NCBI RefSeq assembly: GCF_002277025.1
Contig: NZ_NIWD01000015.1
Coordinates: 1 to 64,000, forward strand
DNA from: Sphingopyxis sp. GW247-27LB
GTDB taxonomy: Bacteria > Pseudomonadota > Alphaproteobacteria > Sphingomonadales > Sphingomonadaceae
Direction: 5' to 3'
Length of the DNA: 64,000 nucleotides
A program made the position numbers and the translations under genes. The notes under the pieces are model-generated. The model ran no database searches and was not told the DNA's origin. It was given only the letters and a program-made list of their open reading frames with translations. The stretch's first letter is position 1. Each line of letters begins with the position of its first letter. Positions 56,652 through 64,000 of the stretch are shown here, one piece after another.

Positions 56652-59600
56652 TTAGAAGCCGAAAGCCACCCCGACGCGCCCGCCAGTCGATCCCTTGACG
56701 GTCGAGCCCGCGATGCCGCCGCTGACATAGACGCGGGGCGTCAGGCGGATGACGGCGGCGCCCGAGAAGCCCTGCTCGCCGCGATAGGTCGCGAGGTTGA
56801 ACGAGACGGAGACGGTGCTGTCGGGGACGATTATCGTCCCGCCCATCGCCATCGCCGTCGCGATCCCGCCGTTCGCCTGCCGCGCGTGCCGTTCGAGCAC
56901 CGTCGTCCGCGCGTCGAGCGCCGCCGACTGCTGCTCGAGCAGGTCGACCCGTCCCCCGAGCCCGCCCAGTTCCGCGATGTCGAGTGCCGTGGTGCCGATA
57001 TTGCCCGCGGCATCGGTCGTCAGCAGATGCAGCGCCCCGCTCTGCGCCGCATTGCTGGCGGAGGAAGCAACCCCGGCGAGCGTATAGGTGCTTCCCGAAT
57101 TGCCGAGCGCCACCTGGTTCGCGCGATCCGCGACGGCTCCGTCGCCGATCGCCACGGCGCCATCGCCGGTGGCGCTGCTGCCGTTGCCGAGCGCGATCGC
57201 GGCGTTGCCCGTGGCGACGTTGAGATTGCCAATCGCGAGCGCGCCGGTGCCGGTCGCGCTATTGTCGGCACCCACCGCGACCGCGCCGGTGCCGGTCGCG
57301 AGATTGGGATCGCCGATCGCCACCGCGCCATTGCCCGAGGCGACATTGCCCAGGCCCATGGCAACGGCCGCGCCATCCGTCGCCTGCGCGCCGGTGCCGA
57401 TCGCGATCGAATGATCGCCCCCGGCGCTGGCGCCGGCGCCGAGCGAAACCGCGTTCGCGCCGGCGGCATCGCCCGATCCATTGAATCCCAGGACATCGAT
57501 CCGGGCAATCGCCTCGTCCGCGGTGACCTGCGCCGCCGCCGCTTCGGAACGCGCCGTGTCAGCGGTTTGCTGCGCGGTCGCCGCCTCGGTGCGGGCGCTG
57601 TCGGCTGTCTGCTGCGCCGCCGCGGTCGCGGTGCCGTTGGCCTGGCCGGTGGCAAGCGCCTGGTCTGCGGTGTCCTGCGCCGTCTGGGCGCTCTGGACCG
57701 CCGTATCGGCGGTCACCTGCGCCGTCGCCGCTTCGCTGCGCGCCGTGTCGGCGGTATCCTGCGCAGCCTGCGCGCTCTGGGCCGCTGCATCCGCAGTCTG
57801 CTGCGCCCCTCCGGCTGCGGTCAGTGCCTGATCGGCGGTATCCTGTGCCGCCGCCGCATCGTCGAGCGCCTGATCGGCGCTATTCTGCGCCGTCTGCGCG
57901 GTCTGGATCGCCGTATCGGCGGTCTGCTGCGCCCCGCTCGCCGCCGTCAACGCCTGGTCGGCCGTATCTTGCGCCGTTGCCGCATGACCGAGCGCCGTGT
58001 CGGCGGTATCTTGTGCCGCCTGCGCGCTCTGCACCGCTGCATCCGCAGTCTGCTGCGCCCCTCCGGCTGCGGTCAGTGCCTGATCGGCGGTATCCTGCGC
58101 CGTCGCGGCATTGCCCAGCGCCAGGTCGGCCGTATTCTGCGCCGTCTGCGCGGTCTGGATCGCCGTGTCGGCGGTCTGCTGCGCCCCGCTCGCTGCGGTC
58201 AGCGCCTGGTCAGCGGTGCCCTGCGCCGTTGCCGCATGGCCGAGGGCCAAGTCGGCGGTATTCTGCGCAGTCTGTGCGTTCTGGATTGCCGTGTCGGCGG
58301 TGCCCTGCGCGGTCGCCGCGTTCTGGAGCGCCAGGTCCGCCGTGCCTTGCGCAGCCTGCGCATTCTGAATCGCGGTATCGGCCGTCGTCTGCGCGCCGCC
58401 CGCCGCGGTCAGCGCCTGTCCTGCGATGCCCTGCGCCGTCGCTGCATTGCCAAGCGCCAGGTCGGCGGTATTCTGCGCCGTCTGCGCATTTTGCACCGCG
58501 ACATCGGCCGTCGTCTGCGCCCCGTTCGCCGTTGTCAGCGCCTGGTCGGCAATGCCGGCCACCTCGTTCAATTGACCGAGATTGACCGCATCGTTTCCTT
58601 CGGTGCCGTTGGCGACATGGATAATCTGACGCGGCGTGTCGGCCGATCCGACCGATACCGCATAGTCCCGGTCTCCAACCGCGCCGAAACCGATCGCCGT
58701 GGCACCCCTTGCGATCGCAGCCGCATCCACGCCGAATGCGGCGCTGTATTGACCCGTCGCGATAACGCCGTTCCCGACGGCGACCGCCGACTCGCCCGTC
58801 GCAATCGTCGTTTCCCCGGCCTCGAAACCGGCAACCAGGTCGATCGGTGTGTTGTTCCGGTTGTTGTCATACCAGCCGCCGATGGCAAGGCTGCCGTCGC
58901 CCGTCGCAGCGGCCCCAAAGCCCATCGCCGAACTATTCAATGCGGATGCCGCCGAACGAAATCCAAACGCGCTGCTTAAGGTGCCGCTCGCTATGTTCAA
59001 CCGCCCGAAGGCATTGCTGGCTTCGCCGCTTGCCGTATTCTGGTATCCGAACGCGCTGCCGCCATCGTTCAGGACACTGTTCCGGTAACCAACAGCAGAG
59101 CCCCCGACCCCGGTCACGAGGTTCTGGTAACCGATTGCACTGGCCAGTCCGCTCGTAATCTTGTTGTCCTTGCCAAACGCATTGGACGCACCCGAGATAA
59201 TGCTGCCTTCGATGACCTGATTATTGATCCCAACCGCGACGCTGCGTTCGACGGTGACTTCATTGTTGACGCCGAACGAGGAACTCGATTCCCCATCGAC
59301 CATGTTGCTCGATCCGACCGCAACAGCCAGATCGCCGTTGGCCGAATTGCGCGTTCCGACCGCCGAACTATATTGGCCCGAGGCGTTGTTGCCTGTGCCG
59401 ATGGCGGTGCCGCCGTCACCGCTGGCGACGCTTTGCGAGCCGATGGCGGTGCTGTCATTGCCGGTGGCGCTGCTCGATGTGCCGATCGCGGTGGCGCGGA
59501 GCGCGTTGCCGGTGGTGGCGCCCGTCCCGCAGGCCAGCGAGTCATCGACGGTCGCGGCGCCGGCGGCGAACAGCTTTGGTGCAAATTCGAGGACGTGGCC

Positions 59601-60008
59601 GGGGCCACCACCGCCCGGCGGGGGTGTGGGCGTTGGTGTGGGCGTCGGTGTCGGAGCGGGTGCCGGCGCGGGCAGCAGGACGTGGCAATCGGCCGGATTG
59701 CTGCTGAAATCCGTGGGCGCCGGCGTGGGCGTCGGCGTCGGGCATTCCGCCCCCTTTGTAAGGATGTCGCCATTGCATATGACGAAATCTTCCGGCCCGA
59801 TGTCGGGCACCGAAATATCGCGCGCTGCATCTGCCGCATTCTCGGCGTTTAGCTTTTCCAATGCCAGCCCGCTTTGAGCCTGAGCGATCGAGGGCGCAGC
59901 CAGCGAGCCAATGGCAAGCGCGCTCGCCGCGCATCTGCGAAGCAAGAGTGCGCGGGTGCCGGCCTTCAGCCCGGCCGACTGCCCGATTGCCGTTACCATC
60001 ATGGTCAT
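56652..60008 (-). CDS. trimeric autotransporter adhesin (YadA-like)
   Basis: A 1118-residue trimeric autotransporter. A long signal peptide ends near SIAQAQ. A proline-threonine-rich segment with PTPTPTP and PPPGGGGPG follows. The first Hep/Hag head (STAIGSQSVASGDGGTAIG-type strands) spans about residues 175-440, and a neck (TPRQIIHVANGTEGNDAVNL) lies at about 470. The stalk of 24 fourteen-residue repeats runs over 486-828, then a second head (about 840-975). The C-terminal 70 residues form the YadA anchor barrel ending GRVGVAFGF. ATG at 60008 was chosen because GGGGGA precedes it. It should mediate attachment or aggregation. Confidence 0.93.
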   Translation of the reverse strand: MTMMVTAIGQSAGLKAGTRALLLRRCAASALAIGSLAAPSIAQAQSGLALEKLNAENAADAARDISVPDIGPEDFVICNGDILTKGAECPTPTPTPAPTDFSSNPADCHVLLPAPAPAPTPTPTPTPTPPPGGGGPGHVLEFAPKLFAAGAATVDDSLACGTGATTGNALRATAIGTSSSATGNDSTAIGSQSVASGDGGTAIGTGNNASGQYSSAVGTRNSANGDLAVAVGSSNMVDGESSSSFGVNNEVTVERSVAVGINNQVIEGSIISGASNAFGKDNKITSGLASAIGYQNLVTGVGGSAVGYRNSVLNDGGSAFGYQNTASGEASNAFGRLNIASGTLSSAFGFRSAASALNSSAMGFGAAATGDGSLAIGGWYDNNRNNTPIDLVAGFEAGETTIATGESAVAVGNGVIATGQYSAAFGVDAAAIARGATAIGFGAVGDRDYAVSVGSADTPRQIIHVANGTEGNDAVNLGQLNEVAGIADQALTTANGAQTTADVAVQNAQTAQNTADLALGNAATAQGIAGQALTAAGGAQTTADTAIQNAQAAQGTADLALQNAATAQGTADTAIQNAQTAQNTADLALGHAATAQGTADQALTAASGAQQTADTAIQTAQTAQNTADLALGNAATAQDTADQALTAAGGAQQTADAAVQSAQAAQDTADTALGHAATAQDTADQALTAASGAQQTADTAIQTAQTAQNSADQALDDAAAAQDTADQALTAAGGAQQTADAAAQSAQAAQDTADTARSEAATAQVTADTAVQSAQTAQDTADQALATGQANGTATAAAQQTADSARTEAATAQQTADTARSEAAAAQVTADEAIARIDVLGFNGSGDAAGANAVSLGAGASAGGDHSIAIGTGAQATDGAAVAMGLGNVASGNGAVAIGDPNLATGTGAVAVGADNSATGTGALAIGNLNVATGNAAIALGNGSSATGDGAVAIGDGAVADRANQVALGNSGSTYTLAGVASSASNAAQSGALHLLTTDAAGNIGTTALDIAELGGLGGRVDLLEQQSAALDARTTVLERHARQANGGIATAMAMGGTIIVPDSTVSVSFNLATYRGEQGFSGAAVIRLTPRVYVSGGIAGSTVKGSTGGRVGVAFGF
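57525..58553 (-). repeat. 24 tandem 42-bp repeats encoding the adhesin stalk
   Basis: The repeat unit encodes 14 residues with the pattern TADxALxxAxxAQx, that is two heptads of a coiled coil, Ala-rich with Thr/Asp/Gln. Examples are TADQALTAAGGAQQ, TADTAIQTAQTAQN and TADLALGNAATAQD. These three types often follow one another, giving a 126-bp super-repeat. One unit near the C-terminal side is extended by seven residues (TATAAAQ), exactly half a unit, which keeps the heptad phase. Length may vary between strains by recombination. Confidence 0.85.
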
Positions 60009-60130
60009 ATCGTCCCCCTTTTGTCCGCGCTCCTGCCTCAAGGCGCGCTTGGAATGACGGCATGCCACGACATAAAGCCAAGGGGTTAGGCGGGCTGTCT
60101 CACCCGTTCGGCCAGACGTCTCACGATCAA

Positions 60131-60159
60131 TTGACCCGTCCAGCGAACGGCATTAGCTT
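60131..60159 (+). promoter_or_regulatory. promoter of the AraC-type regulator
   Basis: TTGACC at 60131-60136 and TAGCTT at 60154-60159 are 17 bases apart. GAGGGGG follows as the ribosome site, then GTG at 60182. Confidence 0.55.
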
Positions 60160-60181
60160 ACCACGCCGAGGGGGATAGTTC

Positions 60182-61174
60182 GTGGGGGAGGAACGCCACT
60201 CGCACTGGCACGGGACGCGCTTCATGCGCGTGACGACCGAAGCCGCGCGGGCCAGCGAACGCTTCGACTTCTGGCATTCGCTGTTCCCGCACATCGAGAT
60301 GCGGCGCACCACCGGCGAAGGGGGCTATGGCGCCGCGGCGCTCGCTTGCGCCGGCGACGACGGCATCGCCTTTACCGACCTGGTCTGCGCGCCCACCGCC
60401 TCGCGCTTTTTCGACGGCCGGGTCGACCATATGCAGCTTTGCGCCGTCGCGGAGGGCCAGTTCGGGGTCGCGCATGGGAAGGACGAGCGCGTGTGGCTCG
60501 GTCCCGGCGGCGGGCTGCAACTGCTCGATTGCCACCGCGCGGCGCAGACCCATTCCGAAGCCAGTTACCGCGCCTATCACATCACGCTGCCGCGCGCCGC
60601 CGTCTATCGCGCGATGGGCGGCGATCCGATCGCCGGAACCGGCGCGCTGCGCACCCTGCCCGACACGCCGCTCGCCTTGCTGCTCAAGGATCAGCTCGGC
60701 GCGCTCGCTCGCCATGGCCCCGCCATGAGTCCCACCGAAGCGGCGGCGGCGATGAAACTGCTCAGCGGCCTCGCCCTCACCTATCTCCAGGGTTTCAGCA
60801 TCGCCGCCCCCGATGTCGGAAAGCGCCTCGGCGAGGCGCAATTCGCCAGCGCCTGCCGGCTGATCGAGGCGCGGTGCGGCGATGCGGGGCTGACCGCAGA
60901 GGCCGTCGCGCGGGCAGTCGGCTGCTCGCGCGCCAGCCTCTACCGGCTGTTCGACCAGCGCGGCCTGTCGGTCGCCGAGCATGTTCGCGCCGTCCGCCTC
61001 AATCATGGCCGCGCGCTGCTGCGCGATCCCCGGCTCGGCATCGGCGATATCGCCCTGCGCTGCGGCTATGACGATCTGTCCGCCTTCGGCAAGGCGTTTC
61101 GCCGCCGCTTCGGCATGACGCCGCGCGACTGGCGGATGACCGTGCTGCCGTTGGAGAGCGCCGGCCAGCGATAG
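60182..61174 (+). CDS. AraC-family regulator
   Basis: A 330-residue activator with an N-terminal ligand-type domain and a C-terminal double helix-turn-helix. The HTH region shows AEAVARAVGCSRASLYRLFD and IGDIALRCGYDDLSAFGKAF followed by RRRFGMTPRDWR. GTG at 60182 has GAGGGGG upstream; ATG at 60224 is the alternative. It converges with a spinster-like MFS gene and is near a TonB receptor, which suggests control of a nutrient-uptake module, but its target is unknown. Confidence 0.9.
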   Translation: MGEERHSHWHGTRFMRVTTEAARASERFDFWHSLFPHIEMRRTTGEGGYGAAALACAGDDGIAFTDLVCAPTASRFFDGRVDHMQLCAVAEGQFGVAHGKDERVWLGPGGGLQLLDCHRAAQTHSEASYRAYHITLPRAAVYRAMGGDPIAGTGALRTLPDTPLALLLKDQLGALARHGPAMSPTEAAAAMKLLSGLALTYLQGFSIAAPDVGKRLGEAQFASACRLIEARCGDAGLTAEAVARAVGCSRASLYRLFDQRGLSVAEHVRAVRLNHGRALLRDPRLGIGDIALRCGYDDLSAFGKAFRRRFGMTPRDWRMTVLPLESAGQR

Positions 61175-61187
61175 CCCTCGGACGATT

Positions 61188-62573
61188 TCAGCTCGTCGCC
61201 GGGGGCCCCGAAACTTCGGCTAGGCTTCGCGCATATCCGCGGAACCCCAGCGTCAGAATTATGGCCGCCAGCGGCAGCGCCACCGCCATGACGAGCGCCA
61301 TCGAATAGCGCAGCATCGCGTCGTTCGCGAACAGATGGTCGGTCAGCAGCGCCATCAGCATCGGCCCGAAACCGAGCCCCGTCAGATTGACGATGAAGAA
61401 ATAGATCGCGGTCATCCGCGCGCGATATTCGTTCGGCGTGATCAGCTGCAGCGCGACGGTTCCGACCCCGTGCATGGTGAGCAGCGGAAAGGCGAGCGCC
61501 AGCATCACGAACGCCCAGCCCGGGGTGGGCATCAATGTCGTCGCGAGCAGCAGCGGCCCGCCAAGCAGCATCGACAGGCGCATCACGCGCAGATGGGCAT
61601 CGGCGACGCCGCGGCCGAACAAGCGGTCGGTGAGCGATCCGCCCATGACGAGTCCCGCCGCGCCGCCGATCGCCATGATCAGCCCGAACCACAGCCCCGC
61701 ATCGGTGATCGCCATCCCATAGCTGCGCGCGAAGAAGGTGGGAATCCAGGCGATCGCGCCATACATCACGATCCCGATCAGCGACATGCCGCCGAACAGC
61801 GCGGCAAAGGCGGCGCGATGGGCCCCGAGATGCGCGACGAGCCCCCTTCCCTGCCCTGGTTCGGCGGTCGCCACCGCTACCCCGCGCCCGCGGCGAAAGG
61901 GCTCGCGCACCGTCAGCAGCAGCAGGCAGAGCAGCAGCCCCGGCGCGCCGACCCAGACGAAGATCAGCCGCCACGCCTCGATCGGTCCCCAGAAGGGCAG
62001 TTCGACCATCGGCTGGGCCAGCACCGCCTGCACGACGAAGGCGCCGAGGATCAGCGCGATGCCCGATCCGAGCGGCACGCCGATCGAATAGACCGCCATC
62101 GCGCGCGCCAGCCGGTCGCGCGGGAAATAATCGCTCAGCATCGAATAGGCGGCGGGCGACAGCGTCGCCTCGCCTACTCCGACCCCGACGCGCGCAAGGA
62201 AAAGCGTGGCATAGCTACCCGCGAAGCCGCATCCGGCGGTCATCACGCTCCACACCGCCACCCCGACGGCGATCAGGTTGCGACGGCTGTAGCGATCGGC
62301 GATCCACGCGAGCGGCAGCCCGAGCAGCGTATAGAAGAGCGCGAAGGCGAGGCCGATGAGCAGGCTGACCTGGGTGTCGGAGATGTCGAGCGCGGCGCGA
62401 ATCGGGGCGACGAGCAGCGTCAGGATCATGCGATCGACGAAGGACAGCGTATAGGCGAGAAGCAGGACGCCGACGACATACCAGCTATAGGCGGGACGCG
62501 GCCAGGGCGGGTTTCCCCCGATTTCTCTGCCCTCGGAGCCCATGGCCTCCTTCTCGTCAACCGCGGTCGCCAT
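61188..62573 (-). CDS. MFS transporter (spinster-like)
   Basis: A 461-residue major facilitator of the spinster-like group, widely found in sphingomonads next to TonB receptors. Twelve helices are implied; YTLSFVDRMILTLLVAPIRA starts helix 1 and PLAWIADRYSRRNLIAVG is the loop 2-3 motif. ATG at 62573 was chosen because GGGAGAG precedes it; the ATG at 62585 is longer. It would carry the nutrient imported by the neighbouring receptor across the inner membrane. The substrate is unknown. Confidence 0.9.
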   Translation of the reverse strand: MATAVDEKEAMGSEGREIGGNPPWPRPAYSWYVVGVLLLAYTLSFVDRMILTLLVAPIRAALDISDTQVSLLIGLAFALFYTLLGLPLAWIADRYSRRNLIAVGVAVWSVMTAGCGFAGSYATLFLARVGVGVGEATLSPAAYSMLSDYFPRDRLARAMAVYSIGVPLGSGIALILGAFVVQAVLAQPMVELPFWGPIEAWRLIFVWVGAPGLLLCLLLLTVREPFRRGRGVAVATAEPGQGRGLVAHLGAHRAAFAALFGGMSLIGIVMYGAIAWIPTFFARSYGMAITDAGLWFGLIMAIGGAAGLVMGGSLTDRLFGRGVADAHLRVMRLSMLLGGPLLLATTLMPTPGWAFVMLALAFPLLTMHGVGTVALQLITPNEYRARMTAIYFFIVNLTGLGFGPMLMALLTDHLFANDAMLRYSMALVMAVALPLAAIILTLGFRGYARSLAEVSGPPATS

Positions 62574-62648
62574 CGTCTCTCCCATTCTCTTTTTCGGCGG
62601 ACAGCCCCTTGCGCGGGCCAGCCTCTCGCCATATACAATGCTTAATAT

Positions 62649-62664
62649 ACTTAGAAAGCTAAGT
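62649..62664. promoter_or_regulatory. palindrome upstream of the second TonB receptor
   Basis: ACTTAG-AAAG-CTAAGT is a perfect 6+6 palindrome in an AT-rich stretch (TTAATATACTTAGAAAGCTA). Such TTAG-N4-CTAA patterns are typical of winged-helix repressors such as the MarR group. It lies between the divergent MFS and receptor genes and may control both. No MarR-type gene lies in the window. Confidence 0.6.
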
Positions 62665-62734
62665 AAATATCTACCGGCGATCTTATGCGATCGCGGGCGC
62701 CAAGCAACAAGAACAACAGTCTGGGAGAGTGAAA

Positions 62735-64000
62735 ATGGTCAGGAAAACACGCACGCCGTCCGTCCTCTTGCTGGCGGGTTCCGCCCTCGCCGCCATGCCC
62801 GGCGTGGCGCTCGCCCAGAACGCGCCCGAAGACGCCGCCGACAGCGGCGACATCATCGTCACCGCGCAGCGCCAGGAGCAACGGCTTCAGGACGTCCCGG
62901 TCTCGGTCACCGCCTTCGGTGCCGAGCAGCTTCGCGACAACAGCATCGAGACGGTGCAGGACATCGCGATCCGCACCCCCGGCCTTGCGGTCAGCGCGGT
63001 CGACCCGATCAACACCAACTTCTCGATGCGCGGCATCGGCAGCGCGCCGGGGATCAGCCAGAACGCCGGCGGCGACCCCTCGGTCGTCGTCTTCGTCGAT
63101 GGTGTCTATGCGGGGCGCGGCGGCACCCCCGACCTCGACGCGCTCGACCTCGAACGCGTCGAGGTGCTGCGCGGCCCCCAAGGCACGCTGTTCGGCAAGA
63201 ATGCGATCGGCGGCCTCGTCCAGTTCATCAGCCGCAAGCCGACCGACGAGGAAAGCTTCACGTTCGAGGGCACCTACGGCAATTACGATCGCGTCGGAGT
63301 GATCGCGCGCGGCAATATGCCGCTGACCGACAAGCTGTATCTGTCGGCCGGCCTCTCGCACAAGCAGCGCGACGGCTTCGAGTATAACGAAACGACGGGC
63401 AACCGCGTCAACGACCTCAACCTGACGACGGGCCGCGTGGCGCTCCGCTTCGTGCCGACCGATACGCTCGACATCATCCTGCGCGCCGACGTCTCGCACC
63501 AGGACCAGAAGGGCAATCCGCGTCACAATAATTGCGACACGAGTTTTCAGGGCGGCATCCACTGCGTCGGCATCAATCCCGATCCGCGCGTGGTGAACGC
63601 CTATATCGATGGCGAGGTGAAGCGGACGATCCAGACCTATTCGGGCGAGGTCAATCTCGAGCTGCCGTTCGGCACGCTGACCTCGCTCACCGCGCTGCGC
63701 AAGGTGAAGTTCAACTTCGTCACCCCCTTCTTCAGCAACCCGATCAACCCGCCCGCGCAGATCGAATCGACGAGCTTCGGCGAAGAGAACAACAGCCAGT
63801 TCAGCCAGGAACTGCGCCTGTCCTTCGACGCCTGGGGCGGCCGGCTGAAGGGCCAGACCGGCCTTTATTTCCTCAAGGAGAATAACGACCGCATCGAAGG
63901 GCAGATTCAGGATTTCCCGACCCCCGCGGGTTCGGGCACCGGCATCTATCCGCAGTCGGTCAACGCCCGCAGCTTCGCGGTCTTCGGCCAGGTCGATGTC
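62735..64000 (+). CDS. TonB-dependent receptor, 5' part (cut by window end)
   Basis: At least 422 residues of a TonB-dependent receptor; the frame stays open to the last base. A signal peptide (ending near GVALAQ) precedes the TonB-box-like GDIIVTAQRQEQRLQDVPVS. Plug motifs are FSMRGIGSAPGISQNAGGDP, VVVFVDGVYAG and LRGPQGTLFGKNAIGG. This is the iron-complex outer-membrane receptor type common in sphingomonads and used for many nutrients. It diverges from the MFS gene. The ATG at 62735 follows GGGAGAGTGAAA. Confidence 0.94.
   Translation, partial: MVRKTRTPSVLLLAGSALAAMPGVALAQNAPEDAADSGDIIVTAQRQEQRLQDVPVSVTAFGAEQLRDNSIETVQDIAIRTPGLAVSAVDPINTNFSMRGIGSAPGISQNAGGDPSVVVFVDGVYAGRGGTPDLDALDLERVEVLRGPQGTLFGKNAIGGLVQFISRKPTDEESFTFEGTYGNYDRVGVIARGNMPLTDKLYLSAGLSHKQRDGFEYNETTGNRVNDLNLTTGRVALRFVPTDTLDIILRADVSHQDQKGNPRHNNCDTSFQGGIHCVGINPDPRVVNAYIDGEVKRTIQTYSGEVNLELPFGTLTSLTALRKVKFNFVTPFFSNPINPPAQIESTSFGEENNSQFSQELRLSFDAWGGRLKGQTGLYFLKENNDRIEGQIQDFPTPAGSGTGIYPQSVNARSFAVFGQVDV

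Noticed and set aside
57525..58553. Tandem repeats that could be mistaken for a CRISPR array.
   Set aside because: The units are contiguous, with no spacers, and stay in frame within the adhesin gene.
56831..59880. Several long plus-strand frames within the adhesin region, including one of 800 residues.
   Set aside because: They mirror the repeated adhesin sequence on the minus strand; their repeats are a by-product of the 42-bp units.
62542..63387. A 281-residue open frame on the plus strand at the TonB receptor start.
   Set aside because: It is in a different frame from the receptor, which has a signal peptide, plug motifs and an open frame to the window end.

Overview
The window is a GC-rich (high-60s % by eye) chromosomal segment of an alphaproteobacterium of the order Sphingomonadales, most like Sphingopyxis or a close relative. 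The evidence is the gene order (a DUF2066-like protein, hda, ppk and ppx in one operon; lptD-surA-pdxA-rsmA; holC-pepA), the wealth of TonB-dependent receptors, and strong GC codon bias. No rRNA, tRNA, CRISPR array or prophage was recognised. The left edge cuts an IS3-type insertion sequence and the right edge cuts a TonB-dependent receptor gene.

Layout: 1-128 holds the end of an IS3-like element. 156-30,000 is mostly housekeeping: a J-domain protein, PPK2, an alpha/beta hydrolase, aspS, rnd, ppx, ppk1, an Hda-like protein, purM, a purN fused to a YjbR/MmcQ domain, a lipoprotein gene that looks inserted between 23-bp direct repeats, a cardiolipin synthase, ndk, holC, pepA, the lptD-surA-pdxA-rsmA operon, a Sel1 protein, a TPR protein, an RsmB-type methyltransferase and guaB. 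All three polyphosphate enzymes (PPK2, PPX, PPK1) lie within the first 10.3 kb.

30,113-47,366 is a glycan-use locus. A rightward operon encodes an ABC ATPase, a LacI regulator, a solute-binding lipoprotein, two permeases, a secreted esterase, a cytoplasmic GH1 beta-glucosidase and a secreted endonuclease/exonuclease/phosphatase-fold protein. A leftward unit encodes an Oar-like TonB receptor and a glucoamylase-like (PF10091, GH144-like) lipoprotein. A second rightward unit encodes a periplasmic GH3 beta-glucosidase and a sulfatase. Nearly identical LacI-type palindromes (core TGTAACCGGTT) stand before the ABC operon and between the TonB receptor and GH3 genes, so the three units probably form one regulon. 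The most economical reading is outer-membrane import and periplasmic trimming of a decorated beta-glucan, possibly beta-1,2-glucan, followed by ABC import and cytoplasmic hydrolysis. This is the best candidate in the window for an incompletely described system.

47,430-64,000 holds a diguanylate cyclase, a complete RND efflux operon with a divergent TetR regulator and shared operator, an MFS exporter, a 1118-residue trimeric autotransporter adhesin with a stalk of 24 fourteen-residue repeats, an AraC regulator, a spinster-like MFS transporter and the start of a second TonB receptor behind a distinct palindrome. Several inverted repeats of REP type sit between genes.
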